Positions 8,539 to 21,103 of a stretch of DNA of 64,000 nt are shown one piece after another (the first letter of the stretch is position 1; every line of letters starts with the position of its first letter). Source of the DNA: Algoriphagus mannitolivorans DSM 15301 (GTDB lineage: Bacteria; Bacteroidota; Bacteroidia; Cytophagales; Cyclobacteriaceae); NCBI RefSeq assembly GCF_000429425.1, contig NZ_KE386902.1, forward strand, positions 175,481 to 239,480, read 5' to 3'. The notes below the pieces were generated by a model that did not search any database, had not been told where the DNA came from, and saw nothing but the letters and a program-made list of their open reading frames with translations. The position numbers and the translations under genes were made by a program.

Positions 8539-9309
8539 TTAGACGTTTGCTTCTGTGATGATTCGCAAGCCTTCTAAAGTTAGGTTTTTGTCCACCTCGT
8601 CAAAAATATCCTTGAGATTTGTCAAAATCGAGGAAAGCCCTCCCGTGGCAACGATGGTGAACTCTTTTTTGGTCTCTTGCCGAATGCTTTCGATCATCCC
8701 TTTGACCAATCCGGTGTAGCCATACAATACTCCGGCTTGGATGGCATGAATGGTATTTTTGCCCAAGGCAGATTCAGGTAGTTTGAGTTCTACTTCAGGA
8801 AGTTTGGAAGTATTGGTGAAGAGGGAACGAATTGCTGTCTGAAGTCCTGGGACAATATTTACTCCCAGAATGTTTCCATTTTCATCTACCGCAGTAAAAG
8901 TCAAGGCTGTTCCAAAATCAACGACAATCACCGGTTTTTGGAATCTGGAGTATGCAGCCACCACATTGCACATCAGGTCGGTGCCTATTTCGTTTGGCCG
9001 AACAGGTTTAACTGAAAGTTTCGAGTAACTTTTGGGAATGATGAGGTAGGGTTTGACGCCGAAGTAGTTTTCACAAAACTGATCGATGATCGGGTTGATC
9101 TCAGGAACTACCGAGCTAAATCCTATTCTCTGGATTTGAGAGGGCTGAATTCCATGTTCCAGGAAGTATAGAGGAGCTTTTTTGCTGAGTTGGGAAATCA
9201 ACTTTGGGGTTTTGGTTTCCAATCTGAATTGATTGGTCCAGGATCCGCTTTCTTCATCAAAAAGTGCGAATACTACATTGGAGTTGCCGGCATCTATGGC
9301 TAAAAACAT
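8539..9309 (-). CDS. coaX: Type III pantothenate kinase
   Basis: A 256-residue CoaX kinase of the ASKHA fold, catalysing the first step of coenzyme A synthesis, phosphorylation of pantothenate. The N-terminal DAGNSNVVFALFD is the phosphate-binding loop. EIGTDLMCNVVAAY is the pantothenate/dimer motif, and VVDFGTALTFTAVD is the second nucleotide motif. ATGGLSS near the C-terminus is the adenosine motif. Size is exactly that of the family. It is divergent from the GNAT gene, with about 70 bp between their start codons. Confidence 0.93.
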   Translation of the reverse strand: MFLAIDAGNSNVVFALFDEESGSWTNQFRLETKTPKLISQLSKKAPLYFLEHGIQPSQIQRIGFSSVVPEINPIIDQFCENYFGVKPYLIIPKSYSKLSVKPVRPNEIGTDLMCNVVAAYSRFQKPVIVVDFGTALTFTAVDENGNILGVNIVPGLQTAIRSLFTNTSKLPEVELKLPESALGKNTIHAIQAGVLYGYTGLVKGMIESIRQETKKEFTIVATGGLSSILTNLKDIFDEVDKNLTLEGLRIITEANV

Positions 9310-9380
9310 TCGTTTCTCAGGTTTTGACTAATTTAGGCCGTTCGAAAAGAAATAACCAAATCAAAGTTTAAGAAAGGCAT

Positions 9381-9860
9381 ATGTATACCCTCCGAGAAGG
9401 AAAAATCGAAGATCTTCCCCGAGTCCTTGAACTGATCAAGGAGTTGGCATTGTATGAAAAAGCTCCCGAGCAAGTCACCAATACCCTAGAGATGATGAAG
9501 GCGGACGGTTTTGGGCCGAATCCTGTGTATGGACTTTTTGTATGTGAAAAAGAAAAAACGGGGGAGATCATCGGTATAGCTATCTATTACTATCGATACT
9601 CTACCTGGAAGGGGAAAAGGATGTATCTCGAAGATCTGGTAGTGACGGAAGCTGAGCGGGGAAATGGAGCCGGAAAACTCCTTTTCGACAGAATTTTAGC
9701 CAAGACCCTTGAGGAGGGCTGTACGGGAATGATGTGGCAAGTCTTAGATTGGAATGAGCCTGCCATCAATTTTTACAAAAAATATGGTGCAGATCTGGAG
9801 GAGGGCTGGCTGAATGCGCATTTGCAGGATTATGAAATAAAAAAAATGTTAGATGCTTGA
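9381..9860 (+). CDS. GNAT N-acetyltransferase, SSAT-like
   Basis: A 159-residue GNAT acetyltransferase using acetyl-CoA in the cytosol. The acetyl-CoA-binding segment is LEDLVVTEAERGNGAGKLL (V-x-x-x-x-R-G-x-G-x-G/A), and the C-terminal WNEPAINFYKKYGA is typical of motif B. The pattern YYYRYSTWKGKRMYLEDL is characteristic of spermidine/spermine (diamine) acetyltransferase-like proteins. A polyamine or related amine substrate is therefore plausible but not proven. Confidence 0.88.
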   Translation: MYTLREGKIEDLPRVLELIKELALYEKAPEQVTNTLEMMKADGFGPNPVYGLFVCEKEKTGEIIGIAIYYYRYSTWKGKRMYLEDLVVTEAERGNGAGKLLFDRILAKTLEEGCTGMMWQVLDWNEPAINFYKKYGADLEEGWLNAHLQDYEIKKMLDA

Positions 9861-9881
9861 AGTCGGATGACCGATGTCCTG

Positions 9882-9923
9882 CGCATCTGACATCCGACAT
9901 CCGACATCTGACATCCAACATAT
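9882..9923. repeat. Heptanucleotide array, unit GACATCC, about 6 copies
   Basis: CGCATCT, GACATCC, GACATCC, GACATCT, GACATCC and AACATAT follow in register between the GNAT gene and the pseudouridine synthase. The array overlaps where the upstream promoter element of the next gene should be. Just before it, GTCGGATGACCGATGTC contains inverted copies of the same word. Confidence 0.9.
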
Positions 9924-9928
9924 TCCTG

Positions 9929-9936
9929 TACCTTTG
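9929..9936 (+). promoter_or_regulatory. Bacteroidota -7 element before the pseudouridine synthase
   Basis: TACCTTTG fits the TAnnTTTG consensus recognised by the primary sigma factor of Bacteroidota. It ends 10 bp before the ATG at 9946, predicting a very short 5' leader. No convincing -33 TTG is seen because that position lies in the heptamer array. Confidence 0.5.
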
Positions 9937-9945
9937 CCATTCATT

Positions 9946-10680
9946 ATGAGAACAAAACCATTTTCAGTTGTCTATGAAGACAACCACCTGCTCATTGTCA
10001 ATAAAGCTTCAGGGGTATTAGTCCAAGGTGACAAAACCGGAGACAAGACCCTTATTGACTATTGCAAAAAATATATTGCCGAGAAATACGAAAAGCCAGG
10101 AGCCGTATTTCTTCATCCAGTTCATCGTTTAGACCGTCCGGTAAGTGGGCTGGTAGCCTTTGCACGGACCTCAAAAGGTTTGGAGCGAATGATGGAGCTT
10201 TTTCGAAAAAGGGATATTCACAAAGTTTATTGGGCTATTGTCAAAAGACGTCCCAAAGAGGAAATGGGAAAATTGACGCATTGGTTGACTAAAGACGAAG
10301 CCAAGAACGTTGTCACTGCCCATGAAAGAGAAGTCCCAGGCTCTCAAAAGGCTGAGTTAAACTATAAGGTTTTAGGAACGCTGAATGACCACTGGCTTTT
10401 GGAGGTAAGACCTATTTCCGGCAGGCCTCACCAAATTCGAGTCCAATTGGCTTCGATGGGTTGTCCGATCCGAGGGGATGTGAAGTATGGCTTTCCCAAA
10501 GCAAATCCTGATGCCAGCATCAATCTGCATGCCTTCCATTTAGTTTTTGTCCACCCGATCAAGAAAGAAAAATTATTCATGCGTGCAGCTTTGCCGGAAA
10601 ATGAATTCTGGGAGCAGTTTTTGGAATTTGAGGAAATCAAAGCCAAAGATCAGCACTTGGATAATACGTTTTCTGGGTAA
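9946..10680 (+). CDS. RluA-family RNA pseudouridine synthase
   Basis: A 244-residue RluA-type pseudouridine synthase that isomerises specific uridines in rRNA or tRNA. The catalytic motif is HRLDRPVSG with Asp63, counted from the ATG at 9946. The start was moved 72 bp downstream of the longest open frame because the extra N-terminal codons are translated heptamer repeat and the promoter-like TACCTTTG lies between them. The fold continues with RPxSGRPHQIRVQLA and GDxKYG, the usual C-terminal motifs. There is no S4 domain. The exact target position (RluA, RluC, RluD or TruC class) cannot be assigned. Confidence 0.88.
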   Translation: MRTKPFSVVYEDNHLLIVNKASGVLVQGDKTGDKTLIDYCKKYIAEKYEKPGAVFLHPVHRLDRPVSGLVAFARTSKGLERMMELFRKRDIHKVYWAIVKRRPKEEMGKLTHWLTKDEAKNVVTAHEREVPGSQKAELNYKVLGTLNDHWLLEVRPISGRPHQIRVQLASMGCPIRGDVKYGFPKANPDASINLHAFHLVFVHPIKKEKLFMRAALPENEFWEQFLEFEEIKAKDQHLDNTFSG

Positions 10681-10813
10681 AAGAAATCCAGTTGAAATCC
10701 AGTTGCTTTAAAAGTAATGGTCTGAGGCTTGATAAACTTTGGCCTTATATTTCGTCACGTATGAAATCGGGACATATTTCAATTGAATTTCACAAAGCAT
10801 ATTTCAAGTTCGT

Positions 10814-11311
10814 ATGAGAAACCTTCTGATCTTAATTTTCGCCTCTCTGGTTTTATTTTCCTGCGGAAAGAAAAATCAATCCAAAACCATATACATCGTC
10901 CGGCATGCGGAGAAGCAATTGGAAGGTTCGGATCCGGATCTTTTGCAGGTAGGGAAAATCCGGGCGAAGAAGCTTGCCCAGATTTTGGAAGGAGAGGAGA
11001 TCAAGCATATTTATTCTACAGATTACCTCCGAACCAAAAACACGGCATTGCCCACAGCCGAGGCAGCTGGATTGGAGATTGAGCTTTATGATCCCCGAAA
11101 TCATGATTCATTAGTACAAAAGCTCCGGACCTTGGAAGGAAATGCCCTCGTCGTGGGCCATAGCAATACCGTAAATAAGCTGGCAAATTATTTTGTGGGC
11201 CAGGGTGAAGAGTATCCTGATCTGACTGATATTGAATACGATTATATTTTTGTGGTGACTTTAGATGCGAATGGTGAGAAAGTAGAACGAAAACTATACA
11301 AGGATTTTTAA
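10814..11311 (+). CDS. Histidine phosphatase family lipoprotein
   Basis: A 165-residue lipoprotein (lipobox ending at Cys17) carrying a small histidine-phosphatase domain. The catalytic motif is YIVRHAEK with nucleophile His31. ALVVGHSNTV supplies the second histidine, and a central YSTDYLRTKNTA segment holds the conserved arginine. It resembles SixA/phosphoglycerate-mutase-like phosphatases of minimal size. The lipid anchor places it outside the cytoplasm, so a role on extracellular phosphate esters is more likely than SixA-type signalling, but the substrate is unknown. It precedes the glycerol operon by 60 bp in the same orientation. Confidence 0.85.
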   Translation: MRNLLILIFASLVLFSCGKKNQSKTIYIVRHAEKQLEGSDPDLLQVGKIRAKKLAQILEGEEIKHIYSTDYLRTKNTALPTAEAAGLEIELYDPRNHDSLVQKLRTLEGNALVVGHSNTVNKLANYFVGQGEEYPDLTDIEYDYIFVVTLDANGEKVERKLYKDF

Positions 11312-11370
11312 GCCATCTGTTCCTTTGGAGGTTCATTTCCTTTATCTTGAAGACTTAAGTCAAGGAATAG

Positions 11371-15165
<3,795 letters not shown>

Positions 15166-15175
<10 letters not shown>

Positions 15176-15206
15176 AGTGGGAATGCGAGTCCCACTTTAA
15201 ATCCCA
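15166..15206. terminator. Bidirectional terminator embedded in two convergent coding ends
   Basis: A perfect 17-bp inverted repeat (15166-15182 and 15190-15206, reading TGGGATTTAAAGTGGGA on one arm) with a 7-nt loop. One arm encodes the end of glpF and the other the end of the convergent outer-membrane protein. The two genes overlap by 4 bp in this element. Confidence 0.85.
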
Positions 15207-15645
15207 GTTCTTGAGTGAACTGGCTTTGAAACTTAAATTCCGTGTTGAGACCTACCCAGTCAGTGAATGGGATAAATGCTCCTACTCCCATATTTCCGCC
15301 CACGTAGTTTTGCTTGGTGCCAGGTACTCCTGGTTGGGTATTTTGAAAAGTCTGACTATACCCTGCCATCACATAGACTTGAGAGGCTCCTTGGGTAAGG
15401 TAATACCTCAAATCAAAGCTGAAATTACTGGCATTGCCTACATCGGGATTTAAAACGGTGTAGCTAGGCATCAAGGCAAAGTTGTCTGCGAAAAAATATT
15501 CCAAACCGCCGCCTACACCCCAAGATTTTAACCGGAATCCATAATATCCATTTCCGTGAATTCTGGCATCCCCTTGGGTTTGAGCAAATGAAATGCTCAT
15601 TGCGAGAATTATAAAAGCGAGCAGGAAGATTGACTTTTTCATCAT
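15172..15645 (-). CDS. Outer-membrane beta-barrel protein
   Basis: A 157-residue exported protein with a signal peptide (MMKKSIFLLAFIILAMS, cleavage after FAQ). Alternating short hydrophobic strands such as VYVMAGYSQTF and VGAFIPFTDWVGLNTEFKF fit a small eight-stranded porin-like barrel. It ends in LGFKVGLAFPL, as expected for an outer-membrane barrel strand. The start was taken at the tandem Met codons at 15645/15642 because the 14 codons before them do not fit a signal peptide. The function is unknown; it is monocistronic. Confidence 0.75.
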
Positions 15646-15690
15646 TAATTTTTTAAAAAAGGTAATCTCCCTGCCTGTAAATTCCAATCT

Positions 15691-18366
15691 CTAGTCCAGT
15701 ATTTTGACTAATCGTCCAAGTCTTCCCTTAGCATCCATTCCTTCTACGACAATTAAAAGTCGTTTTGCAGAGTCGGAGTTGAAAAACTCCAAGGTTCCTT
15801 TGCCCTCAGTTCCGATTTCCAAAAGAGGTTTCCAGAATAAGGTGGCGCGCTGGTCGCTCACGCTAGGTGCTGGTACATCATATTTCGGAGAGTAAAATTC
15901 CCGTGGACTATCGTAGCCTCCATAGGACAAGACCAGATTTCCTCCGACACTTTGATAGGAAATTCCTGCCCCTGTTTTGGTGTACACTGCAATGACTCCG
16001 TTTGCGCCTTGTGAGCCAAAAATGGCTGTTCGGGCAGGGTCTTTGAATACCTCGATGCTTTGGACGTCTCTTGGATTTACCTGAAATAACAAGGAGGCAT
16101 CTACTGGAACATTATCCAAAAGGTAGAGAGGCTCCGTTCCGGCCTGTATGGATCCCGCACCCCGGATTTGGACGGAGACACTAAAGCCATTGAGGCTTAC
16201 TCGTACCCCTGCGACACGGCCTTGGATCATCTGGAAAATATTGCTGAATCCCACACTGCCGGGAATAGCGTCTGGATTGATGCTGGCATCCCCTTCCCCG
16301 TACAGTTTTCGGGAGTTGTTTTGCTCGTCCTGAAGAGTCTTGGCCTCAACGGTAATTCCTTCCAGATCGGTAATCTTGTCATCAGAATTCAGCTGTCGCA
16401 TCAGGTTTCTAGCTTGGTAACTTGCCGCCAGTTCTTTAGGCCATTTGATCTCTTGGGCATAGATTCCTGGCAGAAATTGAAAAGGAGGAGTCCTTTGGAA
16501 AACTTCCAAATCAATGAAGTTTTTCAATCGGGAATCTTCTGCCGTAATGGTCACGGTAAGGGAATCCGAATAGTCCAACCCAGGTAAAATAAATCGACCG
16601 TCTGGTCCATACTCAGATCCGATCAACTCAATTCCATCTCCGACTAAGGCGCTGATTTTTCCTCCGGCAAGTCCTTTTTTGGATTTGGTCTGCTCGGTGA
16701 TTTGTCCTTCTATGGTGATGCCCTGCTCAATGTAAAATCCATTTTCAGGGTATTTTTCAGCTAGGACATCTTCCCAGGAAAATCTTCTCCAGCCATGGGT
16801 TAGCATCAGCAGATCCAATTCCTGAAAGGTTTCCGGATTTTGGTTTTGAAAATAATACCCAGGTTGAGAGATTTTGCCTACCAAATCCGAACTGAGCAGC
16901 AAATGGGAGAAAATACTTCCCTTCTCCATACTCTCTTCGGTTACCTGATCTGCGTCCGCAACGGCTACAGAGAAGGAACCCGCAGCCGATTGGTTTTGAA
17001 AGGAGTTACTAAGCGTTAATTTGATTTTGCCTCGTGGGTTCAAGCTTCCGTTTTTTTCCACCCCCAGTTCGAGACGATCCTCGTTTTGTACTAATACCAA
17101 TCGTTCTACCAATGGTTTTCCATCTTCTGTCAACACGGTGATGGTGTTGATTCCTGAGGGTAAGGTTTGCTTGGGAATCCGGGCACCCCAAACTCCATTG
17201 GACAATTTGCCTTGCATCAGGAAATTGACCAAACCTCTGGTATGAGAGACTAGGTAGAGATTCTCCTCTACACCCACACCTTGGATCAAGGCAGAAAGAT
17301 AGGTGGCCTCAGGATTATTTTGAACTTGGATGACAAGACCTTTGGGATAAGCCTCGGGGAAGTTTACTTGGATTTTCTCCCCGGTAGATTTCAAGGAGAT
17401 CTGCGCTTGATAAGTTGCTTTTTCAGGCTGAAATTCCAGTCTTCCCAAGCCGCGTTCATTGGTTTCAAAGCTTGAATTTTCGAGATTGGCTATATTGCCT
17501 TGGATGGCTGCAGGAGATCCGTCAGGGAAAATCGCACGGATGGCAACCACCGATTTTTTCCCCTGTACCAGATTTCCTCCTTCCGGAAGGAATTGGATAT
17601 CGGCAAGTTTTAGAGAATAAGGAAGAGCAATTTTTTGTGTGACTGCGTAATCCGGATTTTCCAGAAATGTTAATTCGAGGTGCTGCTCAGGATAGGCCTT
17701 CTCTAAGATAGAAAAGCTAAAAGAAGCTTCGCCTTGGGCATTGAGCCGAAGATCTTGCTGGTATAATTCCTCCTTTCCTGCAATGGCGGCCACCTTGACA
17801 CTTTGGTTGGAAAGTGCCTGACCAGCAGAATTGATGGCTACCAATTCTACCTGGTACCTTGTTTTGCCATTGTCACTTTGAATGGAACTGAATTTTACCT
17901 GAGGAAGAAAGGAACCTCCTGCTCCATCTACCACCCGAACGGTTTGAGAAAAGAAATATTCTTCCCCGAAATTTCTCATCCAGCTGGTGTAAGCACGGAT
18001 CTGATATTCCCCTGGTTTTCCAAATTGAGGAACCTGGAAATCACCTGCACCTCGTCCGTTTTCGATTTTTACCACTCTTTGAGAAAGCAAAAGACCGTCA
18101 CCGTCAAAAAAGTCCACGTAAAGCGTTTTGCTTAAGGGGGAAGGGATCTGTTCTCCACCGGCTACCAGATAGGCGCTAAACCAAAGATCCTCCCCCAAGG
18201 TAAAGGTGTGCTTATCCAAATGCAGGTAAGCTTTTTCGACAGGGAACTCCTCTTGGTAATTGGAAAAATAGTTTTGGATCTTTTCAGGAAGGTTTTCCTG
18301 GGCATTAGCAGAAAATGAGACACATAATAGCAACCCTAAAAAGGTCTTCAAGGTAGTTTTGGACAT
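15691..18366 (-). CDS. MG2 / TonB-receptor-plug domain protein
   Basis: An 891-residue exported protein (signal peptide about residues 1-22). Residues about 30-140 form an MG2-like macroglobulin domain (EKAYLHLDKHTFTLGEDLWF). Several further beta-sandwich domains follow. A TonB-dependent-receptor plug domain occupies roughly residues 690-805 (IFQMIQGRVAGVRV, EPLYLLDNVPVD, DVQSIEVFKDPARTAIFGSQ). No 22-strand barrel follows the plug, so this is not a transporter on its own. This architecture is frequent in Bacteroidota; its role at the outer membrane is not established. It sits head to tail with the small barrel gene downstream. Confidence 0.82.
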   Translation of the reverse strand: MSKTTLKTFLGLLLCVSFSANAQENLPEKIQNYFSNYQEEFPVEKAYLHLDKHTFTLGEDLWFSAYLVAGGEQIPSPLSKTLYVDFFDGDGLLLSQRVVKIENGRGAGDFQVPQFGKPGEYQIRAYTSWMRNFGEEYFFSQTVRVVDGAGGSFLPQVKFSSIQSDNGKTRYQVELVAINSAGQALSNQSVKVAAIAGKEELYQQDLRLNAQGEASFSFSILEKAYPEQHLELTFLENPDYAVTQKIALPYSLKLADIQFLPEGGNLVQGKKSVVAIRAIFPDGSPAAIQGNIANLENSSFETNERGLGRLEFQPEKATYQAQISLKSTGEKIQVNFPEAYPKGLVIQVQNNPEATYLSALIQGVGVEENLYLVSHTRGLVNFLMQGKLSNGVWGARIPKQTLPSGINTITVLTEDGKPLVERLVLVQNEDRLELGVEKNGSLNPRGKIKLTLSNSFQNQSAAGSFSVAVADADQVTEESMEKGSIFSHLLLSSDLVGKISQPGYYFQNQNPETFQELDLLMLTHGWRRFSWEDVLAEKYPENGFYIEQGITIEGQITEQTKSKKGLAGGKISALVGDGIELIGSEYGPDGRFILPGLDYSDSLTVTITAEDSRLKNFIDLEVFQRTPPFQFLPGIYAQEIKWPKELAASYQARNLMRQLNSDDKITDLEGITVEAKTLQDEQNNSRKLYGEGDASINPDAIPGSVGFSNIFQMIQGRVAGVRVSLNGFSVSVQIRGAGSIQAGTEPLYLLDNVPVDASLLFQVNPRDVQSIEVFKDPARTAIFGSQGANGVIAVYTKTGAGISYQSVGGNLVLSYGGYDSPREFYSPKYDVPAPSVSDQRATLFWKPLLEIGTEGKGTLEFFNSDSAKRLLIVVEGMDAKGRLGRLVKILD

Positions 18367-18437
18367 AATGAAATAGTTGGCTAAAGTGTAATACGGGCGT
18401 AAGTAAACTAAGGGTTAAAAAATTTGCAAGAAAAATT

Positions 18438-19502
18438 TTAAGAACCCGCTAATTGCGCTACCTCATTTTTGTTGGCGAGCTGTCCACAAGCCGCATCAAT
18501 GTCCTGTCCGCGTGACTTCCGGACTTTGGCAATAATTCCGTTTTCCTCCAAAATCCTGACATACATATCCACAGCAGACTGTTTAGCTTGTCTGAATTCA
18601 CCTTCGTCGATCGGATTGTATTGGATGATGTTAACTTTTGAAGGGATATGCTTGCAGAATTTGGCCAAGGCCCTAGCATGTTTTTCATCGTCATTGATCC
18701 CATCCCAAATCACGTATTCATAAGTGACTTTGCGTTTGGTCTTTTGGTACCAATATTTCAAGGCATCAGCCAGATCTTCCAGTGGATTGGAATCATTGAT
18801 GGGCATGAGCCGGGAGCGGGTCTCATTGATGGCAGAGTGGAGGGAAATAGCCAGATTAAACTTTACCTCATCATCGGCCATTTTTCGAATCATTTTTGGA
18901 ATTCCTACGGTGGAGAGAGTGATTCTTCTGGCGGCCATACCCAAGCCATCCGGTGAGGTGATCTTGTCTATTGCTTCGATTACATTGGCATAATTGAGCA
19001 AAGGCTCTCCCATTCCCATGAAGACGATATTGGTCAGAGGACGCTGGAAATAGGTTTCTGCCTCTTCTTTGATAGCCACTACCTGATCGTAGATTTCATC
19101 CGGATTTAGATTTCTCATCCGCTTGAGACGTGCAGTAGCACAAAAATTACAATCGAGACTACAGCCTACTTGAGAAGAAACACAGGCGGTGATTCTTTTG
19201 GAAGTAGGGATAAGTACTGACTCGACGATTTTGTCATCGAATAGCTTAACGGCATTCTTGATGGTGCCGTCATTGCTATGCTGCATCAGGTCCACCTGAA
19301 TGTGATTGATCGTAAAATGGTTTTTGAGCAGCTCCCGGGTGGATAGGGAGATATTGCTCATGTCGTCAAAGTTTTTGAGGGATTTGTGCCAAAGCCATTC
19401 ATAGACCTGCTTGGCCCGGAATTTTTTTTCTCCATGGGAAAGGAAAAATTCCTCCAATTCTTGAAGGCTGAGTTTTCTGACGTCTTTCTTTTGATTTTCC
19501 AC
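18438..19502 (-). CDS. rlmN: 23S rRNA (adenine2503-C2)-methyltransferase RlmN
   Basis: A 354-residue radical-SAM methyltransferase that methylates A2503 of 23S rRNA and A37 of some tRNAs. The iron-sulfur motif is GCSLDCNFC (Cys114, Cys118, Cys121). The C-terminal DAACGQL provides Cys339, the cysteine that resolves the covalent intermediate. GMGEPLLN is the AdoMet-binding GEP motif. Length is normal for the family. It is divergent from the cytochrome c maturation operon. Confidence 0.95.
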   Translation of the reverse strand: MENQKKDVRKLSLQELEEFFLSHGEKKFRAKQVYEWLWHKSLKNFDDMSNISLSTRELLKNHFTINHIQVDLMQHSNDGTIKNAVKLFDDKIVESVLIPTSKRITACVSSQVGCSLDCNFCATARLKRMRNLNPDEIYDQVVAIKEEAETYFQRPLTNIVFMGMGEPLLNYANVIEAIDKITSPDGLGMAARRITLSTVGIPKMIRKMADDEVKFNLAISLHSAINETRSRLMPINDSNPLEDLADALKYWYQKTKRKVTYEYVIWDGINDDEKHARALAKFCKHIPSKVNIIQYNPIDEGEFRQAKQSAVDMYVRILEENGIIAKVRKSRGQDIDAACGQLANKNEVAQLAGS

Positions 19503-19664
19503 AGGGCAAAGTTAACCATTGAAAGATTGAAATATTTGAAATTTGAAAAATTGCCTGATTTGGCTTCCACAATTGATAGAAACTATCAATGTTGAATGGA
19601 GGAAATGATTTGGGTTTGTCCGTCCTTTTATCAGAAAAAGCAGCGGATTCAAGAACTTATGCCT

Positions 19665-19672
19665 TATTTTTG
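19665..19672 (+). promoter_or_regulatory. Bacteroidota -7 element before ccmC
   Basis: TATTTTTG matches TAnnTTTG and is followed by GCGG. It lies 23 bp before the ccmC ATG, at the only sensible place for a promoter of the ccmCDEF operon. The upstream TTG element is not clear. Confidence 0.5.
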
Positions 19673-19695
19673 CGGCAGCAATTCAATACAAATCT

Positions 19696-20370
19696 ATGCG
19701 CCAATCCTGGTGGAAATTTCTGGCTGTTGCCTTATTGCTGTACACGCTGATTGCCGGCCTGATGATGGATGTCCCTCGCCTTCCTATTTTGAATGAGACC
19801 ATTCGTGCTTTGCATTTTCATGTGACCATGTGGTTTGGAATGATTCTGATGCTGGTGGTTGCGGTATTCTATAGTATTAAGTACTTGCGAAGCAATGATC
19901 CTATGTGTGACGATCTGGCCTTAGAATTTACCAATGCCGCAATCTTGTTTGGGGTTTTAGGGATTTTGACCGGTATGCTTTGGGCGAAATTCACCTGGGG
20001 AGATTATTGGAGCGGAGATCCCAAGCAAAATGCGGCGGCTATAGGACTGTTGATGTACTTCGCCTACCTGATCCTTCGGGGAAGTATTACAGACCCTCAG
20101 CAGCGAGGCAGAATCGGTGCTGTTTACAACATCTTTGCCTTTGCCGCTTTTATTCCACTGATTTTCGTGCTGCCTAGACTTACCGACAGCCTTCACCCGG
20201 GCAATGGAGGAAATCCCGGATTCAATGCTTATGATTTGGACTCCAAGCTGCGTATGGTCTTTTATCCTGCGATCATCGGCTGGACTCTTTTAGGTACTTG
20301 GATTGCAACCGTCCGAGTAAGAATCCGTAGGGTAGAACGGGTTTTGGAGGATCGATTTCTTAATTCCTAA
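19696..20370 (+). CDS. ccmC: Cytochrome c biogenesis protein CcmC (heme handling)
   Basis: A 224-residue inner-membrane protein with six helices of the CcmC/CcsA heme-handling family. The periplasmic tryptophan-rich loop WGDYWSGDPKQNAAA (from Trp101) matches the WWD motif. The conserved heme-ligand histidines are probably His42 (ALHFHVTMW) and His167 (DSLHPGN). CcmC delivers heme to CcmE. It starts a four-gene operon ccmC-ccmD-ccmE-ccmF. The ATG at 19696 was chosen because it gives the N-terminal helix directly. Confidence 0.92.
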   Translation: MRQSWWKFLAVALLLYTLIAGLMMDVPRLPILNETIRALHFHVTMWFGMILMLVVAVFYSIKYLRSNDPMCDDLALEFTNAAILFGVLGILTGMLWAKFTWGDYWSGDPKQNAAAIGLLMYFAYLILRGSITDPQQRGRIGAVYNIFAFAAFIPLIFVLPRLTDSLHPGNGGNPGFNAYDLDSKLRMVFYPAIIGWTLLGTWIATVRVRIRRVERVLEDRFLNS

Positions 20371-20407
20371 CGGATTCCATTTGGCCATCGAAACCAACAA
20401 CTAGCAA

Positions 20408-20650
20408 ATGAAAAAATTACTTGTACTTGCACTTCTTTTATTTTCTCTGAATGCTTTGGCACAGGAGAAAATTGAAGTTACTGAAGCCGACTACGCCAAT
20501 GACCGAGTGGAAATGGCGGATCAGTTTAGGGCTGAGGGAAAAATCTACGTTTTGGTAGGGATTATTGTGATCATTTTTGGAGGAATTGTGGTTTATGTGA
20601 TAAACACTGACCGGAAGATCACCAACATTGAAAAAAATCTACCTTCCTAA
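20408..20650 (+). CDS. ccmD: CcmD-like small membrane protein
   Basis: An 80-residue protein with a cleavable-looking signal sequence (ending ALAQ) and one transmembrane helix (about residues 46-66) followed by a charged tail. Its position between ccmC and ccmE and its size fit CcmD, which helps release holo-CcmE from CcmC. Sequence similarity of CcmD proteins is always weak, so the assignment rests mainly on context. Confidence 0.7.
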   Translation: MKKLLVLALLLFSLNALAQEKIEVTEADYANDRVEMADQFRAEGKIYVLVGIIVIIFGGIVVYVINTDRKITNIEKNLPS

Positions 20651-20661
20651 TCACTAATACC

Positions 20662-21078
20662 ATGAAAAAAGGACATATCATCGGCTTAGGAATTATTGCA
20701 ATTGCCATTGTGATCATCATGACCTCGATAGGAGATGCAAGTTCGTATGAGAGCTTCAGCACTGCTTGGGAAATGAAACAGGACGGAGACGATAAAGCCA
20801 TTCATGTGGTTGGTCAATTGAAAAAAGATGGCTCAGGCCAAGTCACAGGACTGGAGATCGGTGAGGACAAGACCTCGTTTACCTTTATGTTGGTGGACAA
20901 TGAAGGCACTGAGCAAAAAGTATATTACAATGAGCCCGTACCCGCAGATTTCCAAAGATCCGAGCAGGTAGTTGTCATTGGCTCTTACCGAGAGAAAGAA
21001 ATCTTTGTGGCAGATAAAATCCTGATGAAATGTCCTTCCAAATATCAGGAGACCGACGTGCAGGCGGCAGGAATGTGA
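20662..21078 (+). CDS. ccmE: Heme chaperone CcmE, CX3Y variant
   Basis: A 138-residue CcmE with an N-terminal membrane anchor (about residues 5-22) and an OB-fold periplasmic domain. In classical CcmE heme is bound covalently to the histidine of an HDENY-like motif. Here the equivalent position reads KCPSKY, with Cys124 and Tyr128, giving the Cys-X3-Tyr motif known from archaeal and some bacterial variant Ccm systems. The protein ends soon after. It should carry heme from CcmC to CcmF in the periplasm. Confidence 0.9.
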   Translation: MKKGHIIGLGIIAIAIVIIMTSIGDASSYESFSTAWEMKQDGDDKAIHVVGQLKKDGSGQVTGLEIGEDKTSFTFMLVDNEGTEQKVYYNEPVPADFQRSEQVVVIGSYREKEIFVADKILMKCPSKYQETDVQAAGM

Positions 21079-21103
21079 GGCTGAAATAACACCCTAATTA
21101 ATC

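Noticed and set aside
9874-9945. N-terminal extension of the pseudouridine synthase
   Set aside because: The extra 24 codons are heptamer repeat, and the TACCTTTG promoter-like element lies between them and the family-typical start.
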